A stretch of 64,000 nucleotides of DNA, taken from contig CM026563.1 of NCBI GenBank assembly GCA_015143295.1, positions 4,464,001 through 4,528,000 of the forward strand, written 5' to 3'. Numbering within the stretch: position 1 is the first letter of the stretch; the number at the start of each line of letters is the position of its first letter. The position numbers and the translations under genes are program-made. The notes beneath the pieces were generated by a model. That model searched no databases and was not told the DNA's origin. It saw only the letters and a list, made by a program, of their open reading frames with translations. This DNA comes from Tetracentron sinense (Eukaryota; Streptophyta; Magnoliopsida; Trochodendrales; Trochodendraceae). Below are positions 11,821 through 23,396 of the stretch, piece by piece.

Positions 11821-12330
11821 GAAGCTCATTTTGAGCTTAATTCAAGTCATCGAATGCTAGCTTGAGCTCGGCTCTTTATAAATAATCGAGCTCGAGCCGG
11901 CTCGTGAGCTTGCACTATTATTTTAGGCTCATTTACCATAATTTTCACAAATAGAATTCAAATCAAATCCTAAGAGTTCAACATACTCATCAAATTCTCT
12001 CTTAATAAAAAAAATTAAGAACTAAACATAGTTATTTATTCCTGTGAGTCTAATTAAAGAAACATGATATATAGAATCTAAAAATTTTGAAAAAATGAAG
12101 TTACCTTTTAAGTTTTACCTCACCAAAAAATTATATTTAAATTTCTTAATTTTTATGTGAAAACTAATATTATTAGCGTAATATAAGTAGTACAATAAAA
12201 CTAATCGAGCCGAGCCCAACTGCTTGTTGCTTGTGTTCGGCTTGATTAACAAACGAGCTTAATAATTGAACTAAACTTAGCTCAACGAGCTCAAATTCCA
12301 ACTCAAGCTCAGCTCATTGACAACCCTACT
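11820..12330. repeat. GAGCTCG-rich dispersed repeat
   Basis: The ends are rich in GAGCTCGAGC, GGCTCG and AGCTCAACGAGCTC motifs with an AT-rich centre. A related pair flanks the Helitron at 20396. No open frame of note is present and the class is uncertain. Confidence 0.4.
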
Positions 12331-12449
12331 CATGTGTGTGGTGTATAGAGTGTGTTAGTATATGTTACTGAAAAAAAGTAGCATTATTTTCCAAAAAGAA
12401 ATTAATCACCTCCTTGTTGGTGGAGCGGAAGGAAGCCTCTCGGGCTCCC

Positions 12450-12680
12450 TTTTTTGCCACGTGCTTATCTTTAACTCTCTTTAATTGTGATTAAGATTTA
12501 CTAACTCTTAAGAGTTAAACTATTTACTCTTTATTCTTAGAAAATAAGGTTTTTTTTTAAAAAAAATTAACCACAAAATTAAAATTTGCTAACTCTTAGA
12601 GTTAAAGCATCTATTATTCTTAGAAAAAAAACCTTTTTAAAAAAAATTAACCACGTGTTAAAACCTTTTAATAGAGTTCT
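12450..12680. repeat. Solo copies of the recurrent module
   Basis: It starts GCCACGTGCTTATCTTTAAC (G-box at 12458-12463) and contains two tandem diverged modules (GATTAAGATTTACTAACTCT and AAAATTTGCTAACTCTTAGA). It belongs to the family that builds the large foldbacks. Confidence 0.55.
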
Positions 12681-13039
12681 CAAACACTTGAGCAATAGTT
12701 CCTTCATCGTCCGAGAACAGTCTTTCAAGAAAAATTTGGGTTGGGAGAACCGTCCGTTTTATCTGATTGAAGGAATGTAGACCATCAGATTTGAAGGTAC
12801 GGTCGTCGATGTAGATGGGTGGGTAGTTGACAATTTATCATCAACACGCTTTATCATAGTCTGCAGGTCTTTCCAACTTTATTCATCTAGACCGTGACTT
12901 TTGGGATAGTAGTAATGTCGTCATTTGATGTACATAAGGTAATAGAGTAGCGTGTTGGGATCTTCCCCAATAAATGCGAGTTACCCCCCACTGCCGGGGC
13001 CACGTATTCCTTTTCAAGAGTGTTGCATCCAAGAATAGG

Positions 13040-13470
13040 TGGCACCTTGGGAGTGGACAAAGGATTGTTTCTGCATATGCCAGACAATGATCTCAAGCTT
13101 CCCGCACAACATCCGACATGTGGCGATAAAGGAAAAGAAGTCATTTCATGTTTTTGACTTCTCACCCTTGATATCCCACTCCTTTTTATCGCCACATGTC
13201 CGATGATATTCGAAGACAAAGACCATTTTTCTGGCAGACATTCCCATGCCCTTCGGACATCAAATTGTCTCGACAGACACAGAAAAGTGATATCAGACTC
13301 CACACATCATATAACATACTGTAAGGGGGAGAGATAACAAGGGGGAAAAAGTTAAAAACTTGGGGAGAAAATGAAATGACTTCTCCCACTTTATCGCCAC
13401 ATATTCCATGATGTGTGTATGCCCCGAGATCACTTTTCTGACATCTGCCAAAATAATCCCATGCCCTTGG
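13040..13470. repeat. Compound MITE, family B
   Basis: Several facing copies of ATGTGGCGATAAAG/CTTTATCGCCACAT and of GAAGTCATTTCAT are interleaved, related to 355-560. Two long minus-strand open frames (12887-13554) run through these palindromes, resemble no protein family and are taken as chance frames. Confidence 0.5.
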
Positions 13471-13895
13471 AGTGAGTGCTAGTAGTTCTTTGCCAGCACC
13501 AACAGACGAAGATCTACTGGAGAATCTCTCTCCATGCGATTCACGGCCGACCAAAAATCCAACGGTTTTTGTTCATCAAGTGGGGATACCATTTAATGCA
13601 TGTTAGACTCATTGCATTTTTACATCGGGCGGTGGACCTTGAAAGCCGATTAATTTTATCAAATCCAAGCTTGATTTAATGTACACGTGTCACACATGCA
13701 ATGATATGGTTTAGATGAATACGTAATTTTGGAATCCAAGCTTGATTAGAATGGATTCCTATCAAACATGCAATGCTATGATTTAAATAAAATCATAATT
13801 TATAATTTTACATCTACAAAATAAAAATAAAAAAATTATATGACAGTGATAGGATAGGAAGTTCAGAGATTAAGAAGCAATTATATTTAATTCCC

Positions 13896-14101
13896 AAGGG
13901 TGTAGCCCAATGGTCACTTGGACGAATCATAAACCCGGAGATCTCGAGTTCAATTCCTTTCTTGACTAACAATTTTCAGGGGAGTCCCTTACTAACAATT
14001 GCATGGGGTGATTGCATGGGTGGGGGTATTCCCTATGTAGCCCGTAGGATTAGTATGAGCTTTCAAGGCTTAGGATATCCATGGTTATCCAAAAAAAAAC
14101 A
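13896..14101 (+). mobile_element. tRNA-derived SINE, copy 1
   Basis: Near the 5' end GTGTAGCCCAATGGTCACTT matches a Pol III A box, and GAGTTCAATTCC about 45 bp later matches a B box. It ends in A9 (14091-14099) after a non-tRNA body. A second, inverted copy sits at 57925-58135 and shares both box regions. Transcribed by Pol III and mobilised by LINE proteins in known SINEs; here it is a short non-coding insertion. Confidence 0.7.
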
Positions 14102-14379
14102 ATTTTTTTAGAGGATGAGCGAAGACGGAATTAAGATGGTGAGATTGATGAATAATTAATCAATAAGAAAAAAAATTTGATAAATAGGGAAAATAAAATT
14201 AAAGATAAGATTAAAAATGAGAACAATTGAAAGAATGAGATGATTTTTTATTTGGGATAATCGAGAGAAAATTGATTGAGTTTGTTTGCAAGCATTTGCA
14301 CCGATGACAATAAGAGTGAGTAAAGTGTAAGTTAGTGCACTATAAAAGAAAATTTTAAGTAAAGCATTAGCAAGGTTTG

Positions 14380-14880
14380 AATTTTCGTTTTTGTCGCCAA
14401 TTTTGGTCCTTCAATCCGAACAGGAATTTTGAAAATTGTGATTCTCTAGTCAAAATTTCAGAATTTTATTTTTTTTAATATTTTATTAATTTATATATAT
14501 TTTTGATGTTTAACAAAATTTCAAGAAATTTCGGTCCAAAATTTTAGAAAATAATATTTTTATTAATATTTTATATATTTATATAAATATTATTATTTTT
14601 TAAAAAAAATATATATGCAAATTTCTGAAATTTCATGAACTTTTGGTAAAAATATCGAAATATGTCAAAATACTTCATAATATTTTGGAATTTAAATTAA
14701 AATATTTAAAAAACATTTAAAATAAATTTCCAGAATTTTGTTGAAATTTGGAAATTTCGGAATTCCAAAATTTCACCTAAAATTTCTGAAATTTCATCCA
14801 AAATCAATAATTCCGAAATTTAACTCATCGATTTTGAGGGGTGGTAACGAAACCGGAATTTTGCAAAATCCCACTGGGAT
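14380..14880. repeat. AT-rich repeat built of AAATTTCNGAAATTT palindromes
   Basis: Many overlapping AAATTTCTGAAATTTC and AATTTCGGAATTCC units lie between GGAATTTTGAAAATTGTGAT (14424) and GAAACCGGAATTTTGCAAAA (14849). It looks like a decayed inverted-repeat element. No gene. Confidence 0.4.
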
Positions 14881-15659
14881 TTCAAAGCTTGAGCATAAGT
14901 TATTGTAGATTAATGTGTAATTTTTTTTTTAATTATACATACTGTCATACTTTAATTGAAGATATGATTGCTTGAAATATTCTATTAATAATGGAGTCTG
15001 GTGAACAAAATATGTAAGTAATAAAAAAGAGTAGTGTAGTGAAGTATTGTAAAAAAATTTATAAAATAGTCTAGTGAAGTAGATGAGGGAGGGAAGCATT
15101 GTTTGCGACATTGGTAGTGTTGCATGGCACCACTTGTGAGATTTGGGATCAAGTCTTGGGATTGTAGGTATTGAACTCGATCCACCCGTCCTAACCTAGA
15201 ACAGATACCTTGCAGACCGAGATTGCAGCCTACCGTATGAATTGGAAAAACTTAAAAGGAAAAAGTTGGTGAGGGGGTTTGATCATGTTCGAGGTCAGGT
15301 GGTTCACATAGATCCTCTACTCACAAAAACATAACACTTTGTATCCACACCCACACTCAGGTTAATGCTAATTCAATAAGATTAAAAAAACAATAAAAAT
15401 GTGAAAATTTGGAATACAATTGTATTTCTGTGAGTGTAAGATGAAAATCCTCTTACCATCCCAAAAAAAGAAGAAAATCCTCTCCAACACCTTCTGTGAT
15501 CTGGATGGGAAGGTATAGGTACTCACACAATTTTGTAACTATGTCTCATTAAGCTATTATTTTTTCTTTCTAATAGTAGTTTAATTAATAGCTATTTACT
15601 ATCGCTGGGTTGATTGCTTCGGTCAATCACACAAAGTTATAAAATAGTAATTGAAAAAT

Positions 15660-15890
15660 CATCTTAATAGTAATTCATCAGCCCGATAGTCATCAATCCC
15701 GTTGACCAAGACAACGCCTCAGAAAGCGGAGGTTTTGAGTTCAATTCTTCTTTGTTTATTTGATATCCTCTCAGATTTATCCCTATTTATCTGGTGCGTG
15801 TAGTTGGGGGTTCGCACATGCCTGGTGTTAGTCGGGTGCTCTAAGAGGCCTCAACACCCTAGTCACCAAATTTTTTTTTAAAAAAAAAGT
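15660..15890 (+). mobile_element. Possible SINE-like element
   Basis: GAGTTCAATTCTT (about 15738) matches a Pol III B box, preceded 40-50 bp earlier by CGTTGACCAAGACAACG. The right end runs into TTTTTTTTAAAAAAAA. The A box is poor, so this is tentative. Confidence 0.3.
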
Positions 15891-16127
15891 CATTAAGCTA
15901 GTTAGTTTAATTGGTTAACATTAATCCTAAAGCTGAATGTTACCTTAATCTAACTAAGAAAAGAAAACGCTGAACGTTACCTTAGGGGTTCTTCTTGGAC
16001 TGTTTAAGAACCACGTCCTCATCTAGTCCCCATTCCAATCTGTGGTGATGGAACCTCACAGCTTGATGACATTGAGAGTCCAATACGCATCTATATCCGT
16101 ACTTATGAGCTTTTACACCAATCTTTA

Positions 16128-16409
16128 TCTAGACTATATGCGAGAGGCAGGTGTGTAGCCTGATTTTTATGAAATTCTTAAACAACCCACATATAAAACA
16201 AAATTTTGATTTAATATTTTATTTTAATGTTCAAATTACCCTTTGTACATTTATATTTAAATAATAAAATTACAACTAATGGTGATTGAACTCGGGGAGA
16301 GTACAATTCAATCACACCCACAAGTTAACACATGTCCCTTTTAACTCTTATTAACTGTGGTTAGCTCCTTCCCCTCACTCTCGCGTGCATCACACGTGCC
16401 ACCCGCTAG
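16128..16409 (+). mobile_element. Non-autonomous Helitron 2 (282 bp)
   Basis: It starts TCTAGACTATATGCGAGAGG after A16127 and ends with the hairpin GCGTGCATCACACGTG, then CCACCCGCTAG followed by T16410. This is the Helitron signature: insertion between A and T, 5' TC, 3' hairpin about 10 bp before CTRR, no TSD. It carries one terminal module with TGTCCCTTTTAACTC. It is non-coding. Confidence 0.85.
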
Positions 16410-17720
16410 TTAGAGATAAGGATAAGAGAGAATACTAAGGTTCACTGACCATCAGCATTACTTTCAATATATCTGTCCAAATTATTTTGTTAGGCTCACG
16501 AAGCACCACCTTGATTGGTTTGGACCACAAGGGTTGCAATGCCTTAACGACAATCCTCATCGAGTTCATACTGTTTTGGCTGGCCTAGTTATATTGATAT
16601 GACTTGGGATCTTCTATAATTGGTGCTGGCGAGGTGTTACATTCTTATTTAAGCCTTTATCAAAATAGGGTGTACGCTTTGAATGATGTGCACATGACAT
16701 GTAGTGCCTTTATAGTGAATGTTAGTGGTCTCCTCATCAATATCAACAGAAAAGATCCCATGTCTAATTGTTATCAGTTTAGCAATTTGACTCCAAGTGA
16801 ATGCTAGGGTTAGACCCAACCCCCTTTTGACGTGTAGTTTTTTTTTTTTTCACCCTTAATGAAAGTGACGGGGAGAGGTTCATGAATAATGTTAAGAGGA
16901 ATGCTACCCCCACTTGCACATTTCAAATTTTTTCCAAGTCTCACGATGGGTGTAACAAGAAAAAATTTCAAAACAAGAATTGATGGATTTATATAAGTTC
17001 TAAAGGTATCAGGTAAAAGTAACAACATTTGTTGCTACTTTGTTAGAACTTGGAAATCTACGAATAGAGCTAACATTTTTCTAACGTTAAAATTGTTGTT
17101 TTAATCGACTGTAAAAACATTAAAAAATATTAAAAGAGAGAGAGCGCTAGTATCTATGGAAAGTTAGGGTCCGTTTGTTTTGGATTAAAATAAACACTTA
17201 TGGAGGAATTATTAGCGATAATAGCGCTTGGTTGGATTTTTTATAAGGCGCTTATGAAATAAGCGCTTACAAAAATAACTAGGGATTTGGTAATCGGCCT
17301 GGATGGTGCTTTCGGGGTTGAAAAGCGGTTACGAGATGGGGATTACTCAGGATTATTTGATGGCAAAATTCTACGTTTTAACCCAATATATTCTCTACTC
17401 AATGAACTCCCTCTCCTCAAGCATCTTCTCAGGTGCTAGCAGACTGCTAAATCCTTTACTTTTCTTCTTAAATATTATACGACTTAGAAATGGGAGATGA
17501 TAGAATTAGTTATAAGATTTAGAAATGCTGGGGTGGTAGAGTGTTGGGTTACGAAATGAGCATTGTTTCAGTGGGCTTCGATAGATTTGGTTCACTCAAA
17601 AGTGGACTTTGAGCCAACCATGACCCAATCCAAAGTATCGGCCCAAACTCATATAGATTTTGTGCTGGATTTGGGTCCAATAGTCCAAGCTGAATTTTGT
17701 AGACTTCATGAACAACCATT
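16410..17720. other. Intergenic stretch without a recognised gene
   Basis: It holds short chance frames, a T run at about 16841 and, at 17166-17290, a MITE-like segment starting AGGGTCCGTTTGTTTTGG with AAGCGCTTA palindromes. Nothing codes for a known product. Confidence 0.4.
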
Positions 17721-17868
17721 ACTGATAGCACCACTTTCTTTCAAGACTTCTTTTCGATTGAACTTAATATTAGTGCAAAACACGTGTCTTTATTTTAATA
17801 AAAGATAATAACACATGTCATTCTCTTAAAGAAATTGAGTTTAAAAGAAAGTGGAACTAGCATTATCC
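17721..17868. mobile_element. Small MITE, GCTAGCACTACTTTCTTT family, copy 2
   Basis: The left end ACTGATAGCACCACTTTCTT pairs with the right end AAGAAAGTGGAACTAGCATT. The interior aligns with 1240-1386 (AGTGCAAAACACGTGTCTTT here). It is about 148 bp and non-coding. Confidence 0.55.
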
Positions 17869-18194
17869 TCGTATTATTATTTATTGACACTTGCCAGCTT
17901 GTTCAATAGTCAATAGGTAGTTTGTGTATCCCTTATGTCTGTGGTGTAGGATCCATTCCCATGAGTTGTGAGAGGTGACAGTTGATAGGCCCATCATTTG
18001 ACTCAGTTTCAAATGCTAGGCTCTCTAATCCAATCAACTAACCCTTGAACAAAAACTAACACAGCTAACCAAGGTTACTAGGCTCTCTAATCCGTGAATC
18101 ACGGCTCCATTAGGAATGAAAGTAGTGGTGGAACTTATGAATTGTGAAGCTCTCCTTCCCAACTAATTGAAGTAAATACTGTGAAGCTAAGTTC

Positions 18195-18812
18195 CAGGGG
18201 CGGAGCTAGGAATTTTTCATTTGGGGGGGGGGGGGGAAGTGAAATACACATATAAAAAAAAAAACTAATGGATTTGAGGGTATATATGGAATTTGGGGGT
18301 TCAGAGGCGTAGCCCCTGAGAAAAAAAAATTTGAGGTAATTTTTTTTTATTTTGAGATTTTTTCCCCCGATAATGTCCCTGAGGTCGCCACATATCCCTA
18401 TTGATATCCCTTAACTATGGTTAAGATTCATCCACCTATCCTTGGTTTTTTTTTTTTAAATATCAATTTTTTTCCAAAATCCTATTTAAAATTCACTAAC
18501 TTCTAAGGTTAAAAAAAATTACTATTTTTTTTCTAAAAACCAAGGATAAGTAGGTGAACCCTAAGAGGATGAATTTTAACCAGAGTTAAGGTGTGTAAAT
18601 AGGGACATGTGGAGACCTAAAGGCACAATGGGACTCTATTGGAGGGCCTACTATATATATGACAACAAAATTGGGGGCCTTTTACAAAAATTTAGAGGGG
18701 CCAAGTATACTAATAAAAAATATGAGAGGCCCACCACTTCATACCAAATCATCAAGGAATTACAAAAAGTTTGCCCCCCCCCCCCCCCCCCCCCCCTGGG
18801 GGTCTGCCCCTG
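18195..18812. mobile_element. hAT-type MITE with nested insertion
   Basis: The ends are CAGGGGCGGAGCTAGG and GCCCCTG, flanked by 8-bp target duplications CTAAGTTC (18187-18194) and CTGAGTTC (18813-18820), one mismatch. The interior holds a G run, a C run (about 18773-18796) and a nested foldback at 18383-18617. The CAGGGGCGGAGC end also marks the element at 54424-54711. Short frames over the poly-C tract are artefacts. Confidence 0.85.
18383..18617. repeat. Foldback module nested in the hAT MITE
   Basis: GGTCGCCACATATCCCT at the left pairs with AGGGACATGTGGAGACC at the right. Pairing continues through GGTTAAGATTCATCCACC and CTATCCTTGG against CCAAGGATAAGTAGGTGAAC. This is a full single unit of the recurrent family, with arms of about 80 bp. 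Confidence 0.75.
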
Positions 18813-18829
18813 CTGAGTTCTGTGACTCT

Positions 18830-20130
18830 GGAGAACACAGAGCACTTAGGTAGGGATTATAGGTATCTAAGCTGGTATGAGGTTCAACCAAAAAAAAAGC
18901 TGGTATGAGGTTAATGGAAAGCATGTGGTAAGAAGTCCCATTGTGTCTGATTTTGGACCATAAGCTATTTTTTGTACATGGTACTGTTATAGTAACTTAT
19001 AGATGATTGACTGGGATTATCACGAGATGCTGTAGATTATCACCCGTATTTAACATAATCGTACTCGTTAAAAAAATATTAGTAATTATTGATAAAATAA
19101 AAATAGAGATGAAAAAGGGAGAAAAAAATTCAGGCATAAACATGGAAAAAGAAACCAGTTGAAAATTTGACAAGGCCCTAAACTTATATTGGAAGTTGTA
19201 AACAAGTGTTCTTATAGGGACTACTCATCTAATCATAATATTAAACAAGATCTCTAGTATATCGATGATTTGCTATAAAATATGTTTATTGTATAGCTGT
19301 TTTTTTCTCTTTTTTTGGTTTAACACAATAAATACAGACTATACTCAACACACACGCCGAGGCCACAAGGCCATTGCATCCACATACCCTCTCAAAAAAG
19401 AGACAGAAGTAGGGCTTTAAGGACTCATAAGCTTAGAAGTACCCCCACGGACGTGAGACAAATCCATTCAGTTTTTTTTTTGGTTTAACAGAATAAACAC
19501 ACACTATACTCAACAAACACACCAGGCTACAAGGCCATTGCACCCACATACCCTTATTGTATAGTTGTTTGAAAAACATTTACGTTGTGTTTGGATAAAT
19601 TTCTGGACTAATTTGTCTTCTTTTTTTATAAAAGTTAAGAGTTATAAAAAAATTGTATGTAGTTTGTTATTCATTTAGTGCATAGAAGTCTAAATTTTGA
19701 TTTTTAAGGAAAGCTGATAAGGATGAATTCCATTGACTTCCATTGAAAGAGAAAGTTTCAACTTTTGAGCAAAGTTACCATACTCTCATTGGGCTTACAT
19801 TTTACAATGAATTAAATTAAAAAATCACTTTTCAGACAAGTTTAACCAAACAAGGCCTTAGCAGACATAAGCCACACTTTCAGCTCCATTTCTTGTCACT
19901 ATTGACCAGTCCCACTTCTTGTCACCATCCACTATCTACTTGTGATGATATGTTACCATGTAATGGGTTCCACTTCTCATAATTATAAGATCAATACTAC
20001 TTGGATTTCTTCACTTTTGACCTTTTTTTTTAATCTTTCTTTCTTATGCTTTATGTTTTTGTACAATCATTAGATTCAAGATGAATTTAGGGAATTGCTT
20101 TTACCCGACCCATTCCATTGTCACCTTTAG
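18830..20130. other. Intergenic spacer with a dispersed duplication
   Basis: Two copies of about 85 bp (GGTTTAACACAATAAATACA near 19317 and GGTTTAACAGAATAAACACA near 19481) both end at CCATTGCANCCACATACCCT. No gene is recognised. Confidence 0.5.
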
Positions 20131-20134
20131 AATG

Positions 20135-21000
20135 ACTAGGACTGAAAAACGAACCGAGCAGCTCACGAACAGCTTGATCTCAACTCATTTGAGTTTGTTT
20201 ATCTAGCAAACAAATCAACATCGAGCTTGAAAATCAAGCTCGTCTGGTTAACGAGCTAAGGTCGAACGTACATTGTTTGGCTTGTTTAATATTATAATAT
20301 ATAAATATTTAATTAATTATCTATTATATGTATTTTACTATGTTAATGTATTTAAGTTAATACACATATTTTAAGTTTCAATCATTTCTAATATTTCTTT
20401 ACTATTATAATGCGAGAGCCTTGTGTAGATGAATTTTTTCGAAATTTTCAAACTATCCTTGTATAAAAACAAAACATTAATTTAATTTTTTACTTTAATT
20501 CTCAAATACCTCTTGCATTTGATTTAATGTTTTACTTTAATTTCCAAACTACCCCTTGGTCATCTATCTACTTAGAAGCACACAACCAATCGCGATTGAA
20601 CTCGGGGAGAGGTCAATCGCACTCACGGGGTTAACATGTGTCTTTTTTAACTCTTATTAACTGTGGTTAACTCCTTCCCCTCACACTCACGTGCATCGTA
20701 CGCGCCACTAACAAGTTCAATGCACCCGTGGGTTAACACGTATCCCTTTTAACTCCTATCAACTGTGGTTAACTCTTTCCCCTCGCTCTCACGTTCATCG
20801 CACGTGCCACCCGCTAGTTTAAAATAAAATAAGGTGAACTTTTGATCTTAAAAGTATAAAAGGAAACAACACAATGCAATGCTAGAGCTCGAGCTACTTA
20901 GTTTTGTTCATGAGTCGAGCTTGAACAATGAAGCTTAAACTCCCTTGTTACTTAACGAGTTTGGCCGGAATGCCTTACGGCTCGGCTCGGCTACGACCAT
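20135..21000. repeat. GAGCTCG-rich repeat split by a Helitron
   Basis: Left part 20135-20290 (CGAACCGAGCAGCTCACGAA) and right part 20880-21000 (GAGCTCGAGCTACTTAG, GGCTCGGCTCGG) look like the two ends of one element resembling 11820-12330, with Helitron 3 inserted between them. Confidence 0.4.
20396..20817 (+). mobile_element. Non-autonomous Helitron 3 (422 bp)
   Basis: The 5' end TCTTTACTATTATAATGCG matches Helitron 1, and the 3' end is GTTCATCGCACGTGCCACCCGCTAG followed by T20818. The 3' module of about 103 bp is duplicated in tandem (GTGGTTAACTCC near 20662 and GTGGTTAACTCT near 20767), as in Helitron 1. The base before TC is T rather than A. It is non-coding. Confidence 0.75.
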
Positions 21001-21004
21001 GATA

Positions 21005-21420
21005 TAATGATATCCAAGTAGGGATGACAACGGGGCGGGTTTGGGCTGGGGCGACAAACCCACCCCCCCCCAATAATGGTAAACTCATATCCCAAACCGG
21101 AAGGGTCGTTTCTGACAGTTCTTAACCCCGCCCCATCCCGTCCCACCCGGGAAGGGTCGCTTCTAACAGTTCTTAACCCCGCCCCATCCCGTCCCATTAA
21201 GCATTAGATGGGGCGGGTTGGGTCGGGACTATATTCCATATTATAAAGACTTATAATGAGATAATTTTATTATTAAATTAAGAGTAAGATAGTGATTTAA
21301 CATTATAAAAATGGGATGAGACCGGATGAAACGGGGCGGGACGGCCTAAACCCATCCACAGCCTGAACCAAACTCAAGTTTAACACATCATTCCCAAACT
21401 CACCCCTACCCCATTTAAGA
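21005..21420. repeat. GGGATGACAACGGGGCGGG repeat with a tandem 54-mer
   Basis: A dispersed GC-rich repeat. At about 21100-21200 a unit of about 54 bp (GGAAGGGTCG, then ACAGTTCTTAACCCCGCCCC and ATCCCGTCCCA) is repeated twice. The short minus-strand frame across it is an artefact of the repeat. Confidence 0.5.
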
Positions 21421-21711
21421 TTGTTTAAAGGGGACTGCTTCTTTATGCGTCCGAGTTAGCTGGGTAGAATGCGGACGCCCCTCCTCTTGAGGCATGCCCT
21501 TTTTAATAACTTTTAACATTGGTTAATGTTTATTAATTTAAAGGTTAGTTTTAAGGAGAATGATACTTTCCGCGTGAGCGTTCCGCCCAGCAGAACACAC
21601 ATGCGGACCTAGCTTGACATGTGGACCCAGCTTGACACGTGTACGTTTTAACACTTAAGTGTGGTTAAGATTAACTCACCTCTAGGTTCATCCAACTACC
21701 CTTAGTTTCAG

Positions 21712-21716
<5 letters not shown>

Positions 21717-21773
<57 letters not shown>
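21717..21773. repeat. AT microsatellite
   Basis: A nearly uninterrupted AT dinucleotide run inside the first module of the left foldback arm. Confidence 0.9.
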
Positions 21774-21776
<3 letters not shown>

Positions 21777-22260
21777 ACCTTAGGTTAACTACCTTAAACC
21801 ATTGTTACCGTGTGCGCCTATAGGTTGCCACGTGTCCCTTTTAACACACTAATTGTGGTTAAGATTCACTCACCTTTAGACCCTTAGTTTTTAGAAAAAA
21901 GTTGAATTTTTTTAAACCTTGGCTTGACTAACCTAAACCACAGTTAGTGTGTAGAACTATAGATTGACATGTGTCCGTTTTAACACTCACTAATTGTGGT
22001 TAAGATTCACTCACCCCTAGCGTTCATCCATCTACCCTTGGTTTTTAGAAAAAAAATTGAAAAAAATTTAACGTTAGGTTGACTAAACTTAATGTGTGCA
22101 CCCACATTAACCAATGTTAACGCGGACAAGCCTCCTCTTGAGGAATGCCCTTTTTAATCACTTTTAATTGGTTAATGTTTATTAATTTAAAGGTTAATTT
22201 TAAATAAAAATCAATCGGTGTTAACATTGGTTAATGTTTATTAATTTAAAGGTTAATCTT

Positions 22261-22615
22261 CTTTGCATGCTGGGTGTGTGTGTGGGGATTTGCATGGGTG
22301 GTTTGAGTATTTCCTTGTATTTAAATTGCCATGTGGTATGATTGAGTTTACCAACAAACAAAAGAAAGGTTAGAGTGAGTGCTTAGTCCCACATCGGGTA
22401 GTTACCCGAGCATGTTGTCCCTTATAAGTTCTTTGGCGCCTCAAACGGTTGGTACCCATTTTGAGGAGCTCTAGGGTGAAGCTTATAAGGGCTGCATGTG
22501 TGTGCGCTGCATGTGTGTGCTGTGTGTGTGGGTTTGCATAGGCTGTGTGAATATTTCCTTGTATTTGCCTTCAGTCATTGCCTTGTGGTATGATTGAGTT
22601 TACCAAAAAAAAAAA
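22261..22615 (+). mobile_element. Poly(A) retroposon with snRNA-type promoter motif
   Basis: It is flanked by AAAGGTTAATCTT (22248-22260) and AAAGGTTATTCTT (22616-22628), a 13-bp target duplication with one mismatch, and ends in A14; both are LINE-mobilised retroposon signs. The sequence GGTATGATTGAGTTTACCA occurs twice (about 22336 and 22588), so it looks dimeric. AGTCCCACATCG (22385-22396) matches the plant USE of snRNA genes and TTATAA follows 25 bp later. No open frame. Ordinary A/B boxes are not evident. Confidence 0.6.
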
Positions 22616-23396
22616 AAAGGTTATTCTTAAATAAAAATCAGTGAGTGTTAACATTGGTTGATGTCATTAATTATGTTTTATTTTGGTCAACCTAAGGTTA
22701 AATTTTTTTCAATTTTTTTTTTCTAAAAACCAAGGACAGATGGATGAACCCTACAGGTGAGTGAATCTTAACCACAGTTAGTGAGTGTTAAGAGGGACAC
22801 ATGTTAACTTATAGGTGTACACACTAACTGTGGTTTAGGTTAGTCAACCCAAGGTTAAAAAAAATCAATTTTTTTCTAAAAACTAAGGATAGATGGATGA
22901 ACCCTAAGGGTGAGTGAATCTTAACCATAGTTAGTGTGTTAAAAGGGACACGTGGCAACCTGTAGGTGCGCGCACTAACTGTGATTTAGGTTAGTCAATC
23001 CAAGGTTAAAATTTTTTATCAATTTTTAATTTCAGAAAACTAAGGATAGATGGATGAACCCTAAGGGTGAGTTAATCTTAACCACACTTAGGTGGTAAAA
23101 CATATACATGTCAAGCCGGGTCCATGTGTCAAGCTAGGTCCGCGTGTGCGTTCCGCTAGGCGAAACGCTCACACGGAAAGTATCATTTTCCTTGTTTAAA
23201 TCATAATCATTAAGATTATAATTATTGGAATTACTAATTATTAAAAAAATAACAGCTGCATAAAAATGCTTATCTAGTTACACCTGTTGAAAAAATTGAT
23301 TACTTAACCCAAACAGTCATCAGTCAACAATAAATTAGAAAGAGCTGAGCGGAATGCCTGTCCTCATTAGGAAAAAATAAAAATGCATTTATCTTA

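Larger units (their letters stand above)
21547..23195. repeat. 1.65 kb foldback element built of module arrays
   Basis: The ends pair: GATACTTTCCGCGTGAGCG (about 21560) with CGCTCACACGGAAAGTATC (about 23163-23181). Then CGGACCTAGCTTGACATGTG pairs with the facing copy near 23120-23147. Each arm carries three head-to-tail modules with GGTTAAGATTCACTCACC (left) or GGTGAGTGAATCTTAACC (right), several with CACGTG (21636, 21829, 22949). A 57-bp AT run (21717-21773) interrupts the left arm and a poly(A) retroposon (22261-22615) sits at the hinge. No transposase is seen. Confidence 0.8.

Noticed and set aside
12887..13554. Two overlapping minus-strand frames of 138 and 122 codons
   Set aside because: They cross a compound palindromic MITE, resemble no family and lack gene signals.
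18607..18853. Three frames over the poly-C/poly-G tract
   Set aside because: Low-complexity homopolymer translations inside a hAT MITE.
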